A stretch of 64,000 bases of DNA. Source: Trichinella spiralis (Eukaryota > Nematoda > Enoplea > Trichinellida > Trichinellidae). This document shows, one piece after another, positions 1 to 14,061 of the stretch. The stretch spans positions 8,207,524 to 8,271,523 of the forward strand of contig CM012954.1 of the NCBI GenBank assembly GCA_000181795.3. Reading direction: 5' to 3'. The notes beneath the pieces are model-generated. The model did no database searches. It saw only the letters and a list, made by a program, of their open reading frames with translations, and had not been told where the DNA came from. Within the stretch, counting starts at the first letter, position 1; each line of letters begins with the position of its first letter. A program made the position numbers and the translations under genes.

Positions 1-1519
1 TTTGGTTATATTGCTAGTCGATAACAATTATGAGAAATTAGATTATTATGAAATGAAAACAGCTAAGTGCTGTTCATTCAGCTCGAAATATAGGGGGGAG
101 GGTGGGGAGAATTTTCAGTTTAATGCGATCTCTGTTCAGCTTAGTATTATTACGAGCTCAATGATGGGGATCATTAGAAAGGAAAGGAGGGTGGGACAGC
201 ATAGCAGGAAGGAATGAGGGAGAAGTTGAAGGATGGAGGAGGTGGAAGTTGTCATATGCGTTCTTCCAATCAATCTTCACGTATAATATTCAGGCATTGC
301 TTCATTCATCAATACTGACAACATTTATGGGCATTGAGTTATTTTCTCAATGACAGAAAATACGTGCATCTGTATATATCAGTGCTATTGGCGGTACAAT
401 GACATAATGGAAACTTTAAGGAGTCATTTCAAAAATGAAGGGAACGTTACTGCCATTCTGAAAGTATCAAAGGTGGTAGTATAAAAGTGTGTTCTCTAGC
501 TAACAGCAGCTTTCTTATATCATGCTAAAACAATCCTGTGCACGATTTGAGTAGTGACAAGCATTTAGGGGCGCGAATGTGCGACTGAAGTATCCTGGTG
601 ACAGACATTTCCTTTAAACAACTGGGCAAGTATGTTACCTTAGCAATAAACATTGCAGTGGCCAGTAAAGATAATGCGGGAGGGGTTCAACTGCTATGTC
701 AGAGTACTACTTTACAAATGGATTTGTAAGGACTATTGAAAATTATAGCAAAATATACCATTAGTACTATTATATAATGGCTTGGCCGTAATAAAGTCTC
801 GAAAATTAATTGAACATCATTACTGAAGAACAACGCGCTAGTTTCCATTGAAAAAGACTAAAATCAAACAACTACGAAAAGCTTAAAAAGCGCGCATGTT
901 TAGTGCAGTGTGCCAAGAGAAAGAAAGAAAACATTGTATGAAAAATAACAAATATATGAAAATTCATACCTGTCAGCAGACCTGTCTGGGATGACGTTTA
1001 AAGCAAACGTAGAATCATACATTTTGTAACCGATGTTCGTGGATTCTTCATATTCTTAGTCTAACAATCACTACGTAATTGTTGCAGTGAAGCATCGAGA
1101 TGACCAAATAACGCAATGCAGTAAGTAAATAGACCGCCCTTCAGCAGCGAACATTTATACTATAGTGCAGTCTCTCAGTAAATAGAAATTTATATAAGGA
1201 ACATTGCTACGGCATTTGCATAGCACAAAGTGCACGTAGCAGAATGCCAACGGCAATGCTTACCATCACATTTGCATAAAGTTACTCTTCTGACCTAGAA
1301 ATTCATGTATGCATTGAAAACGTATAACAATCTAATGTGCCAACACCAAAGATTATAATAATCGAAGCCACTATCTATCACAAATAATATTGTGGCGTAA
1401 ATTAAAGAAGTATGAAATAGTGTCTTACGTAAATGAGCCTGCACTGGCACGATAATAATATGTCGTAATATTCAGAAAAATTCATTCATTAATTTAAAGG
1501 AAGTGATTGTTTAGTGAAC
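1..1519. repeat. Dispersed repeat, copy A (cut by window start)
   Basis: This stretch matches 20157-21710 in the same orientation along its whole length. By eye the two copies agree at well over nine bases in ten, with scattered substitutions and small indels. Copy B has about 35 extra bases near 21510-21545 and keeps a short open frame that is broken in copy A. Similarity stops just after the word TTTAGTGAAC in both copies. I see no terminal inverted repeats, no poly-A tail and no protein of a known transposon. The left end lies outside the window. It is either a non-autonomous element or part of a segmental duplication. Confidence 0.8.
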
Positions 1520-4500
1520 ATTTCAATCAGACTTTCATCATCCACTTTGAAAAGAAGAGAAATGAATGCCTAAAACAGAAGAATGGCAAAACATAACATT
1601 TACTTAAAACACAAGCATAATGAATTCATAATTTAATATAATGCACATGCTGGGTTGAAGTACTAAAAATTGTGCATCACGGTTGTCACTTTAGTCAGTG
1701 TGGAACCGGCAACATTGTTATCTTATATGCATGGACAAAATACAGAATCTAATTATTAAAAATTTATAGATTTTGCCCCCTCAAACTTTACATCGTGCAC
1801 TAATGCACATTCATTTACTGATTCCAATGAAAAATATTCTGCGACCGTTTGAAAAAACATCATCAATTTTTCAAAAATAGCAAAAGTTGCTGCAACTGAA
1901 AATTCAGATATCGAAGAAGAACCATTTTTGTAGAATTGACTCAATTAAATTTACTAAACATGGTTAGACCTGACGGCACAATTCCTCCTAGTGAATTCGT
2001 TATAAAAGTGATGTTTGTGAATTAGGTTGTAAATACTAATTTCTACCTCCCAGCTTCATACTCATTGTCAGTGTACATGAATTACAACATCAACGTACAG
2101 TAGAATATGAGCAGCTTACCGTCTGTACTGACAATTTCATGAAAGTGCTTATATTTTGATATTTTATTTCCAGCAATAATTCGTTTATAATATATTTATG
2201 TGCCTTTTAATAATTTTAATACCTTAATACACTGCTGCTAAACGTAATCATGAAATTTATAACAAAATATAGGTCTTCTTGATAAAGCATAATCTAGTTA
2301 TGTCGGGCTATTGTAGATTCAGTATCTACTTTCAGCAATATTATGATTTTAATCAATTTAAAAATGTAACTTAAAAATGAATACCTTTTCATCATTTGGA
2401 AAAACTATTTTGAAGAGCTGTGTAACGTGATTTACCATTTTGAATAAAAAAAAGGACGCTTGTCAGACGTCCTTTGAGAACGTCTTCTATTCTAATGTTG
2501 CTGGAAACCATCCACCTATAAATATTTCAAGTCAACCTCACAAGATGATTCAATTCATGAAGTTTTGTAGAATCAAAGCATACGCAACATGCACATCGAT
2601 GAGTTATACATTATGATTAATATTTCGTTTTCCTTTCGCAAATAAAAATTTGCATGAAACATGGCTTAACACGTTGTGCAAATAATGTTTGTTATGTTCA
2701 GTAAACAATCTCCGCGATCGTTGATGCAAAATCACACAAACAACAAGATATGAGATAGAACTTTCGAACATGAACAATAATATAGCTTCGCACATCTAGA
2801 AGCCACTGTATAGTCGAAATTAAATAAATTAAATAAAATTATAGTTTAAGTGTTAAAGCGAAAGTTTGGTCAAATTATTTCAACTCTGTTAGGCGCGTCT
2901 CGTTAACATGCAAATTTTTGTGCGTTCATTGCCTTGCCGTTTGTTTGCTTATCAAGTATAGTTCGTCACAAGATTCGGCTTCTAATATATTAAAAAAACC
3001 ATTTGATATGCTTATTTTTCAGCAAACCAATGATATCTAGTAATGGGGGAATAACGTAATTTTTATTATTGTAAAATTGTCTCTTGTATATTGCTTTTAC
3101 CGTGAATTTAGAGTAACAGCCGCGAAAATTTTTGTTCGATAACGTAATGAAAAGCAGATACAGTAAGACTTGTATGAAAAGCAGAAAAGGTCTGCAAATT
3201 TTTGATCGACTGCAATGCAGTCGATTACGTTGTTAAAATGGTTTTTGGCGTACGGTGAGCAGGGCGAGTGCACTGGCGTGGAATTGCAAAATTGAAATTA
3301 ATTTGAAACGTTTTTCATCAAATTTTACAGAAAATTTAAAAGTAAATGAAACCCTCAAAAAGCAGTGGAAGTGCAAAATGAACCATATGTTATTTAAAAT
3401 GAACCGTAAATTAGGTAAAATCTCGCAACTGGAAACAACAAATTCATAAGTTTTTTCCCAATGGAAAATAAGTGGTAATAATAACAAACACGTAAACGGT
3501 AGAAAATTTTAAACATGAGTTGTAATAATACGTATAGTATGCAAATTAAGGTGGCTCATCAAAATGTACATTAATACTGAGTACCACTGTACCAAAACAA
3601 AAAATTGAATTAAACATAACACGTCTTCACATGTTTGAACTTGAGATTCGAAAATTCAAAAATGACCTGCAGAAACTGATGTCATTGAAAAAAGCTCTCC
3701 ATTGAAATATATTGAATTTAAGCACGACAGTCTGTAGTAAAAATGGGGAAGGCTAGGCGGAATGTTATGAGCAATGCTCAGTACGGTGATCACTGATGTT
3801 GATAGTAGTAAAAGTAATGTGATGCAAGTTTCTTTAAATAACATTTTCAGTAAGCTACGCAAGGCATATAAAAATTCGCTTTCCTATCTAAATTAGTTTC
3901 GCTAAAATAAATTGTTTTTTTTGAAATCATTTCCAGTAGATGAAAATTTCTACCTGTTCTCTAAGTGTGCAGCAACTCGATTGAAGCGTAACAACAAGAA
4001 TAAGAAATCAACTTACGAATTAGGTATGAGGTGGGACAAGTAAAACGTGAAAGCTTGCTGGAATCATTTGTTGCGTAGTAACACACCGCTCAATGGTCAA
4101 ACGTGCATATGCTAACTGCACTGAATAGAGAGTAATACCCTGAAATATACTGAAAGTAATAATCCCTTGCGGAGAACGTATTCGTTGAAAAATTTGCATG
4201 TTTGTTGGTTGCTAGTCGAAAATAAAACAATGTCTGTTATTGATTATTCAAATGGAGAAAGCAAAGCATGAACGTAGATCATTTATGGAAATTTTCCATG
4301 TCTTATTAATATTATTATATAATAAATGAACCGTTTGAAATTAGTTCATTGTACTGCAGTACTGTTTACCCATTTACTGAAAATTAAACTTGAAAGCAGG
4401 AGAAGTATAAAAGCGACTGTAATTTTTTAACACAGAAAACTTTAAACAAACTGTATAAAAGCAAATCATTGTCGTGTTCGTCGTTACACGATTGATTCTC

Positions 4501-4642
4501 GAGTTGCTGCAAGTGATCGTTTGCAAACTTTACAAGAGCCAGAAGCAGAACAACTTCAGTATTTTGAACGTGATGAAAAATATATAGAAAGAAAAAAAAC
4601 ATATATATATATATATATATCAATTATATTGCTGCATATTGC
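1520..4642. other. Non-coding stretch, no gene seen
   Basis: Open frames here are short (below about 85 codons), lack flanking splice sites and show no family I recognise. The only distinct feature is an AT dinucleotide run close to the 3' end of NAT10. Confidence 0.5.
4600..4621. repeat. AT dinucleotide microsatellite
   Basis: About eleven uninterrupted AT units lie just downstream of the NAT10 stop codon, probably in or near its 3' untranslated region. Confidence 0.9.
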
Positions 4643-7600
4643 TCAAACTTGAACATTCTGTTTGCGAGGCCTTTTTTTCGATGATTTCGCTTTTTTGAAC
4701 AATTTTCGTTTGCCAGTAGTGACGGTTCTTTGTTCAACATTTTCCAACATGCTCTGTTCGACTGCTTCAATCCGGTACATCTTCAGTTCACTTTCTGACA
4801 GCTGAATGCTGAGCTGTCGGTCTGCTTTTTCCTTCTCTTCTTCGGCATATTCATTCAATTCTTCATCCAAACTACGTTGAAGACCGGCTATTTGTAAATT
4901 TGGTTGTTTCTCAATTCCAAACTCACATTCAACAGCTGATTCACAGATTTCATTCATACACTGAAAATGTACAAAAAAGAAATGAAAGAAAAATAGATTT
5001 ACTTTCCATTTGTATTACTTACTTGAATAGATTTGATGATAATGCGATTGAACAAAGCTAACACCTGTGCCGACTGCAATTTCAATTCTTTCCCCAAATC
5101 AGCCACATTTTTCAGCTGTAATCCAAATGCCAACAAAATCGCCTTAAAACAATCATCACAATAAAATTGAAATCGAAAGGAAAATATCCCTTTTTCTAAA
5201 TCATTATGAAATACTGAAATTGTTGAACTATTAATTATATTATTTAATTGAAACAAAACAACGGCCCATTTTTCAATCAATAAATGTTCACTGAAATTAA
5301 ATATTCAACGACATCAAACAAGTGCATCTCAGCTAGCTGTTCAATTTTCAAATGATAAATGTCACCGTCACTCACCACTTCGACAGCATTGAGATTGATG
5401 TTGAGCTTGCCGAGAAAATACAATTTCCCTATTGATGGTACAAGATCGACGATCAGATGATGGTCGATCAAATTTCGACTGTACATTTCAATACGTTTCA
5501 GGTCGTGATTGGTGAAATAAACGGCCAATTCTTTTCGATCAAGCGGAGTGGTTTGTGCAGCAGCTTGTGCATTGAACATCTGCAAGTTCGGTTTGGCCAA
5601 TATTCCTAAAGCCAATGGAGCAGGAAAATGGGAAAACGGATTGCTCAACAGAGAAATGAACCGTCTCCGAAAATCTGCAAAACATGGACAAAAAAAAGAT
5701 CAATTGGGATATTTGTCATTTGTTGCCACAGAACAGAATAGAACACAGGTGGTAGTGAATAATTTCGCTTTTTACCCGTCCAATAAGCGATCAGCCATGG
5801 CTGATCCGTGTTTAACGTTTTCAACATGATGCACGAATATTCGCCGGTAAGTTCATTGGCAATTTGTCGAATGTAGACGGGAAAAAACTGACTTCTGGCC
5901 CAAAATCTTGAAATAAAAATAAAATAACACCCTTTTCATTCACAAATGATTGATCAAGTGAAACCGTTGCAAAGTTTCTGTCAGACCGTACGAAACTCCA
6001 ATCCAATCCAAACGTTCCGCACTTCGTTCGCACAACCTGGACAACAGAGGAGGCAATTTTTTCCGTTGTGAAACGTGCTCATCCAACAAACCACGTTTTT
6101 CATTATTCTAGAACAGAAAGTTTCAAAGTTATAAAAGAGAAACATAAGAGAACCACTAAAACACACATACATGTGATGACATATTGAATTCGATCGGCAC
6201 AATATCGATGGCACTAGTTGTTGGATCATCAAGTGCAGGAAACTTGCCCTCGTAGTACCGCTGCAACAGTTGCACCGCACGTAATCCATATCCCATCTGC
6301 ATAAATGTAACAACAAAGAAAAACAACCATTAAAAACCATTCATATAAATATCATAAAACTAACTCGTTGATAATCTGGATGTGTCGCAATGCGAACAAT
6401 TCTAGCGCCACATAGAGAAGGAAAATCTTCATCTTGAAACTGCAATTTTGCAAGCAGTTGCAATTGTCATAAAGAAAAGTTGAAAGTGAACAGCAAAACC
6501 CAAACCTGCTGAACCAAAGTCCACGGAATAAGATCGCCCGACGGTCGCTTACCGCTCGTTAAACTAGTGTGCACGCTGGCTTTGCTTAGATCGCCTTCTA
6601 GGCATACTTGCACGACGCACAAAATTTCTGGTATATTGTTGCTATTTTGGACAAATGGACCAAGAAGAACGAACAAATGATGAGCTGGAGCATCGGACAT
6701 CATTTGCAAATCATTCGGTGAATTCTACAACAATTGCACCAAATGCAACAATCTACAACGCATATAAAAGATCCAGCAATACAGTACTCACTTTGTAATG
6801 AGCTGCAACGTATATGGACATCATGCGTTGCAAAAATAATTCCGATGCTTTGTGGAAACAGAACAGTGTATCACGATTGACATAATACGTAAAATCGGAA
6901 AAACGACAAAGTTAAGGAAATGAAATTCATTGGCGAAATTATTATAGAAAAAAAAGAAGAATATTTCAGAGAAAATTAAAAATATAAAGCAGCATTTAAA
7001 TACCCCGTTTACTGTAAAGTTACACATATAATTTGAGAAAAGAAAATTATAGATTAATAAAAAGAAAGAAAGGATATAGGTCACAGTGTTCAGGAGGTGG
7101 ACAGCCACCACCTGATACTTTTGGTATTGTAGTGACGTCCAAGCACAACAGCTGATTCAACCATAGCTCCACATCGTCACCAGGCTTGTATCGAATTGAT
7201 TCACTGAGTGTAAGTTCACTCAACGTTCTACCTAAAATTAAAAATCAGAGAAAATCAAAAATCAACACTATTATTATTATTATTATTATTATACCTCCGA
7301 CAGTCTGAAATTTAAAATTTTCGGCTGAAATGTTGCTCGATGATTTGGAAACTGCAGTCAATTTGGAACTTTGTTCACGCAATTCTTGCAACAGTTTCAA
7401 AGACAACGATCTGCCAGTTCCTTCATATCTTGAAAAGAAAAAAATCAATCAATCAAAAAATACATCACAGATTTGCTTGCCCATTTCCAGCAATTGTACC
7501 CGTTAACTGTAGACGATATGAACACCAAATACGGTCCAAGCAACTGCTTAACATGCAACAAAGGAATGGCAGCTGCTTCGTCAATAATAACCAATTCCGC

Positions 7601-9463
7601 TTGTCCAAGCTTTATAGCGTCAGTAGGATGTATATACTAGCACATATGTACCGCAGTGAAGCAAAGCAAAAAAAAAAAGAAAAAACAACTCTACCACAGC
7701 CTGCTTACTTGTATTGTTTGTCGCTGTCCACGTGTGACATTGATTCGAACAACAGCTTTATTAAATTCTGGATTAATCGACTGCACCACTTCGTAATCGA
7801 TGTGCTCCTGAAAAAGAATAAAAACAACACCAATTCCAATAGAAATAACAAAATTTAAACTTTTAAATATTACCTACCTCAAATTGCAATGCGTCAAAAC
7901 CTTTGCAAACAAATTGAAAAAATGTTTTCAAATTTTCAGGGCCAGGAGAAGTTACAAATATATTGGAATATCTAAAATGGAAACAAACAAAAAAGAACAA
8001 AAACATATCAAAATTAATTTAGAAAGCAAAAACGAAAAACAAATACAAGTAGTGTACCCGAATCCGATTGCACCAGCAGCAGCCAAACCAAGCGCCGCAG
8101 ATTTTCCACGACCCCGGGCAGCCGTGAGGGAAACTGTGTGTTTAAGGTTGTTTTCCGAAATTACGTCAAAAAGTTTCAAAATCACCTTAGCCTGAATGTA
8201 GCAAAACAAAACTATTTAATATTTGAAATAAAAAAAAAAGAGAAACATCTTTCGAATAGAATAATGATTTTATTTTTGCATACTTGGTCGAGCGTTTTGC
8301 ACTGCTTTAATAATTTCCCTACGGTCGGAGCATCGCTCATCGATTCTATAAGCTGCTTCAATTCCGTTGCATTAGAGGCAACTTTCTGCTGAAAAATAAT
8401 TCAAAAAAAAAAACTTTGAGAAACAAATGATATGCGTCAATTTCTATTTGAACATGATCATCAAATTCAAATTCAAATACAAATATAAATCAGTTGTCGT
8501 CATTCAGTTCGACTTACTTTCGCTTCAGCAGAAGCGGGATCTATTGCCGAAACAGCCGACGACAACGGTAAGACATTCAATTCATCATCAAGCAAGAGGC
8601 AAGTTTTGCACGACGCTAATGATAGTAAAAATCTAGAAAATATTCACACGTAAAGTAAAACTCTCATTGTGGATACAAATTGTGTTCGTATTGTTGAACT
8701 GCGCGAAATCGGGTAAAAACAACCAACCGTTCGTTGAATCTAGCCACCACGTCCTGATGGGCTTCGGTACGATAACGAGAATGAACATCCTAAATCGAAA
8801 GATATTCACTGAACAAACAAACAAACAAACAACAAATAATACATATACCATCGTCATAGCGTGCAGTTGTCGAATTGAATGCAACGAATGCAACAGAATG
8901 ACAACAAGGCCGCCGCCTTCGACCGTCTCGATCGTTCGAGCCAACAAATTTGGCGTCATTGCTTCGAAATCCTGAACAAAACAACGTTCAGCAAGATTGT
9001 AATTGTAAAACTGCAACAAACACCGACCTGCAGCACACACATGCCGTATGTGTTTCCGAGAATTTTGTGCGTTTCCGAATAATAGCAATAGCGAATCTCG
9101 GTGGACGAAATGAACAGTTCGAACTGATTTTCTTCATTTATTGAAGCTTTGCCGGCGCGTAATTTTTTCATAATCAATTTCATTCGTTTCTTCCGATGGC
9201 TGCAATTAAATTTACCACCGAACGATGAAAATAAAACTTGCAAATCAACACTGTAAAGTCAACCTGGAAAAGCCGAGCTCTTTCTTGTAACACCAAAGTA
9301 CGCTGGGACGGGCGCGGACGGTGGCTTTGGACAGAAGATGATGCAAAATGGCCACTTGTTCGCGTGCCTTCTCGCCAATGACGATCAACAAACTCCGATG
9401 GCCCAAATGAATGCCATTTTCAATAAGCACGCGAATACGACTGTCTATCTTTCTTCGAATCAT
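4643..9463 (-). CDS. NAT10: RNA cytidine acetyltransferase (NAT10/Kre33/TmcA family)
   Basis: It acetylates cytidine (ac4C) in 18S rRNA and tRNA in the nucleolus, using ATP and acetyl-CoA. I read 21 exons: 9463-9264, 9199-9028, 8971-8849, 8789-8728, 8632-8518, 8388-8284, 8191-8058, 7971-7878, 7807-7709, 7636-7500, 7428-7295, 7231-7078, 6888-6792, 6724-6506, 6439-6365, 6296-6171, 6107-5965, 5906-5776, 5674-5376, 5142-5023, 4960-4643. The frame closes to 1018 residues; human NAT10 has 1025. Visible landmarks: N-terminal RKKIDSRIRVLIE; Walker A GRGKSAALG with Lys near 289; Walker B-like VIIDEAAAIP near 384-393; GNAT acetyl-CoA loop QRMGYG near 639-644; a Lys/Arg-rich tail. Intron 12 is AT-AC (separate entry). 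An acceptor-like CTTCTAG ends two codons' distance before the ATG, suggesting a 5' UTR intron or spliced leader. Confidence 0.96.
6889..7077 (-). other. AT-AC (U12-type) intron 12 of NAT10
   Basis: The intron begins ATATCCTTTC, the minor-spliceosome donor consensus, and ends in AC. It carries TTCCTTAAC at 6919-6911, the exact U12 branch-site consensus, with the branch A about 23 bases from the 3' end. No AG in the last stretch would give a usable acceptor. Joining CT to G restores a Leu codon and the family sequence CDLYYVNRDTLFC. The other introns of the gene are GT-AG. Confidence 0.92.
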
Positions 9464-10444
9464 TTGCTAGAAGTAGATTTGTTTTTTAATTTTAAAGTAA
9501 CAAACTTTTCAAACCAAAATAAACCAATACAACAATCAGTGGCGAAGAACTGAAATAAATTCACCAACTCTTACGTGCATCATCGAACAAACAGTTCAAT
9601 TCTCTTTGTATTCATAAACAAAAGTTAAACAAAACAGACTACAAATTAATCAAACATAATACATCAAAGAAAATAAAATATTTTTATAAACAACTCGTGA
9701 ACTACTACTGTTTTTTTTTAATCTTATCCACTCACTGACGATGATGCACAATTACACATGCGCAACGCAAAATTCACCCGCTACAGTACTCCTAAAATGA
9801 AGTTAACAAAAGTATACTGTAAAAATAAATAACTGAACAATTACGTTTCTTCAGAAAATAATTCGAAATACTTCAATCAATACAAACCTTTATTGATTTT
9901 CAGTGCTTTAAACAATATTTTTAAAAATTGCTTCATCAACGAAAAAAAATCTAGATCCAGCTAGCTGAATCATCGGCCACAGCAATTTTTCTTAAATGTA
10001 GTGCTATTTTTTTTAATCAAATACTTCAACAGATAGAGTTGCATGTGGCCAGCACAAAATTAGTCACGCTGATCGTTTTTCATGGGATAAAACGCAAAAT
10101 GTTCAATAGGTAAAGCAACTTTTTGTTTGTAAAGCAGAGCAGCAAATGGCACTGGTTGAAAAGGTTGAATGGAAGATATACACACATACACAGATACACA
10201 CACACACACACACACACACAGACAGACAGACAGTAAGGCAGCAATTCACTTCTCTTCAGTGCTACAAAATTGATTATATTACATTTGATTGAACAGAGTA
10301 TGGCAATCAAAATAGAAAAGTATCAACTGAATCTTTGTGCTAAGAAGAAAAAATTAGGAAGAAAAAGCAAAATTTTGATAACAAAAAAATTGAAGAAAAA
10401 AAAACAAGTGGTTGGTTAAAAGAGGGCAAAAATTTTACAAGTGC
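9464..10444. other. Spacer between trehalase and NAT10
   Basis: The two genes lie on the same strand about 980 bases apart. I see no coding exon here; it should hold the trehalase 3' UTR and the NAT10 promoter or leader. Confidence 0.5.
10180..10233. repeat. CA then GACA microsatellite
   Basis: A CA run is followed by four GACA units, in the probable 3' flank of the trehalase gene. Confidence 0.9.
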
Positions 10445-13400
10445 TCACATGGCATAATTGGGATATGGTCCCTCTCTTTTCAGTTCTTCACCATAAGTCA
10501 TCAGCAGATCCAATATTACACCGTTGGTCCACCCGAAACCTTCTTGAACAGTATATTCGCCTCCGCCGCCGATTCCATAATGGCCCTCTACACGGTACTG
10601 GAGGAATAGAAATAAATTGAACGATAAAAATGAAGCAGAGCAAATGCAGCAAAATAAGTACCTTTTCGAACATTTTTCCGGCATATTGGAAAAATACAAA
10701 CCAAACACCGTCGATCCAATTTTGTGCAACTTTGAAAGCAATCTGCTGAGCAAAGATGTCACCACTTTTTCGCAGGCCCTCAATGACCATATGATTGTGC
10801 GGTGCCCAACCGTTCGGACGATCCCACTGCTCATCTGACGCATGCATACTGGACGGTATACCATAGGGCATGGATGAGATGCCATTTTCCTGAAAATGAA
10901 ACGAAACGAAACAAACAAATAAATAAATAAACAAATAAATACACTGCTAGTTACCTCGAGATATTTGGCAATTTGCTGTCCAACTTTCTTCTTGTCGTTC
11001 AGTACACAGTCAAAGTACAACGGTGCCAAGTTGGAAGGATAAAAAGTAGGGGATTTAGCACCTCGACCATCACGTTCGTCCAAATCGATGTCGTACCACA
11101 TTTTGTCAATTGGATCCCAGAACGCATCGTGCAGATCTTCCTTCATCCTTTGGTATTTCTTCTGGTGAACTTCAGCCATCGTCTGATCGCCAAGCACGTT
11201 GTACAGTCGACTGAGCACCGCCTCACTGCCGCACAGAATTGCTTGCAAATCCACAGGCACGATCCGTCTGGTGCGTATTGAGCGGACCGTTTTGTTCAAA
11301 TCGCCGTCTCGTCGAAACCAACGCGTGCCGAAGTCGATGCCAGATTCACAGGCGGACACAATATCCGACCAGATCCGTCTTTTGCCCGCTTCTGAAATAT
11401 TTGTTAAGAAAAAAATTTATTCTTTTAATAATTGTAAATAAATAAGCAGCAAATCACAAACCAGTGAATTCAAGAGATGCAGAAGCTAGATCTTCAGTAT
11501 AGGATTCGGCTCTTGGTAGATCGGTGTCAACTCGATATTGATGCAATTGCAACGTTTTGCCATTTTCATCCTTATAGACAAAGCCTCGATTTTTGTACCA
11601 AAATTGCAACTCTTTTTCAAGTCTCGGAAGCATGTTCACAAGTACAGCTTTGTCTTTGGTGGCTTGATAATAATCCCAAACGCTCATAGTTAACAAAGGT
11701 GGCTGGGATCGATTTTTGTAATAAATGCGACCACCGTTTGGAACAAATCCAAATCTGAAACAATACATACATATATATATATAAATTATATGGAATGAAA
11801 TTTTCATCACACAAAAAAGAAGAAGAAGAAGAAAATTTCATCAACTGCTCACTCACTGGTCGATGATTGTTGCAAAATTGAGGATCATATTTCTGGCCGT
11901 TTCATACATTTCAGAAGCCAGCAAGCCTTTCAAAATCCAGTAAGTGTCCCAGTAGTAGAATTCTCGAAACCGTCCACCGGGTATGATGAACGGGTGGGGC
12001 ACGGAAATGAAGGTGAAACGATTTGGTTCCGTTTTCACTTGGTCAGTTACCTGAAAATATTGAAATTTCATCAATTCAACCAGATCTAATAAAACAAAAG
12101 TGAATAATTGCAAAAGGAAAAAAAAAGAAGCATCATCCCGTTGAGTAGAGGAGAATAACTGCTCGAGTGGAAAATAAATTTCGAAAAAAAACCCTTGATG
12201 CTCCAACAAAATGAACAATTAATTCTTATTTATTCTTTTAAAGCTCTAAAATGATGCTATGAAAAAAAAAGAATTTAAATATTGAAAAAACCACATATAC
12301 TTGAATGACAACGAAAACTGTTGAATAATTAAACAACTGATGCATACAATTTTTCAATAATTCGAGAAGAAAAAAGCTGCAGCGCGAATTGCATGCAGCA
12401 TTCTCACTATTACTATTATTGATATTATTATTATTATTGTCGTTATTATAGCATTTAACAGCGTGAAATTTTTGATTTATTTACACTAAACTGACCAGAT
12501 GTCAGGTTTCTCTTAATAGAACAAGTCAAACTGAATATAAATTTTGAAAAGAACAGGAAATGTGTTTTGATCAATTATTCAAAATGGCACCCCTTTTTTC
12601 CTTGATACACTACTTTTGAAGAAGAAGCAAGCAAGCGTTTCTATTCGATTTGAAAACAAAGCAGGAAAATAAACGAATAATGATAATTTTTGAAATGAAT
12701 AAATGAACAAACAAAAAAAATATGTTTTCTCAGCAAAATACAGTAAGATTGAATTTATGTTTGCCGAAAGCAATGCAGTTGTTGGGTTGAAATTAATAAA
12801 AGCTCCACTGCCAGTTTTTGAAAACAAGTATACACCTCAAGTGAAGGGGAAAAACACTGCGCGAAACGTCATCAATATTATTTCACCAAAGCCCTACTGA
12901 CCTGGACGTGTAAAAATTTTTACCATTGAAAATGAAAATAAATACTAATAATACCAATAGAATTTGTGTAATTGACGACGAAGATCTGATAATTTTTTAT
13001 CAAATACAATTTTCATTTTCATTACAAATGTCAACTGTCAAAAACTACACAATATTGATGTAAAATGATGATAACAATTATTAGATGAAGAAAAATGAAA
13101 TAATAATAATAATACAAACATGATATGATGACAAAATATAAAACCCTTGTCACCAGCTGCAGATAAAAATTATAAATTGCAAAAGATGATTAAAGTAAAA
13201 AAGTTGAGTGGAAAAAAAAATTAATTTGTTATTGATTTCAATTTTCCCAATGAGAGAAAGGGGGAGGGGATATTGATTTTTGCAACTTATCGTTGATGTT
13301 ATTTTTTGTTACCGCGTTGTGTTAACTTTCGACTATCAGAAATCAATAAATCTCAGGAAATTATTTTTTTACATAAAAAAAGAACAATAAAATATGAATG

Positions 13401-14061
13401 CCAAACAAACAAATGAATAAAAATGAACATGGAAAACAGCAGACGCGACGACACATGTCGTCGAATCAAGGAGAAGAAGTTTTTACCCCGTTGTCGAAAA
13501 GTTCCAAATCAAATGAACGAATGGAGGCGAATTTCAATATATACGAAAAAATTAAGTGATTTATTCAAATATATCTGAAACTCTTACCTCTCGGCAAAGT
13601 TTTTTCCACTTTCCATGTACGAAATAAGCCCAAAGGCGAAAGTGTTCGTCGGCAATTTTCAAAAACGACTTCGGCCTCGGAACCCAGTCGACCGGCTGGC
13701 ATTCCTTCAATTCCGAACCAGGAGGGGAGAAATATTTTTTGATAAACATATCCAACGCTTTCGGATCGGTTTTATTTTCCACCGTTTCAAACGCTTGCAA
13801 AACCACATCCGGATCGTACAACAATGCCATGTCGACAAAATATTTGCTGTCTTGAAACAGGCGAGATTTCTGAATCACGTCCAGCAACGGTCCGTGACAA
13901 AAAATATCGCTAAAAATTAACAAGAATAAAAAAAATCTTTTTTTTTCTGAAATGAAATCAACACATTACCAAATATCATTCGTTGGCAATGGATTGGATG
14001 CAACATATCCAACAAGAACAACAACAACAACACCAACTGTGATGAAATTCATAAATAGCAT
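10445..14061 (-). CDS. TREH: Secreted acid trehalase (glycoside hydrolase family 37)
   Basis: It hydrolyses trehalose to two glucoses; trehalose is a major sugar and stress protectant of nematodes. Seven exons: 14061-13970, 13909-13588, 12050-11857, 11754-11462, 11391-10955, 10889-10662, 10597-10445. Two in-frame ATGs, at 14061 and 14052, give 572 or 569 residues; human is 583. Both precede a Val-rich hydrophobic signal peptide. Both family signatures are present: PGGRFREFYYWDTY near 159-172 and QWDRPNGWAP near 464-473 (shorter numbering). The catalytic acid Asp lies in ESGIDFGTRW (near 317) and the base Glu in QEGFGWTNG (near 538). The early CHG block with its neighbouring Cys is kept. No C-terminal GPI-type hydrophobic tail is seen, so a soluble secreted or lysosomal enzyme is likely. 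Intron 2 is unusually long, about 1.5 kb. Confidence 0.96.

Noticed and set aside
7340-7858. A 172-codon open frame on the plus strand
   Set aside because: It lies opposite conserved NAT10 exons and is an antisense shadow; it has no recognisable product.
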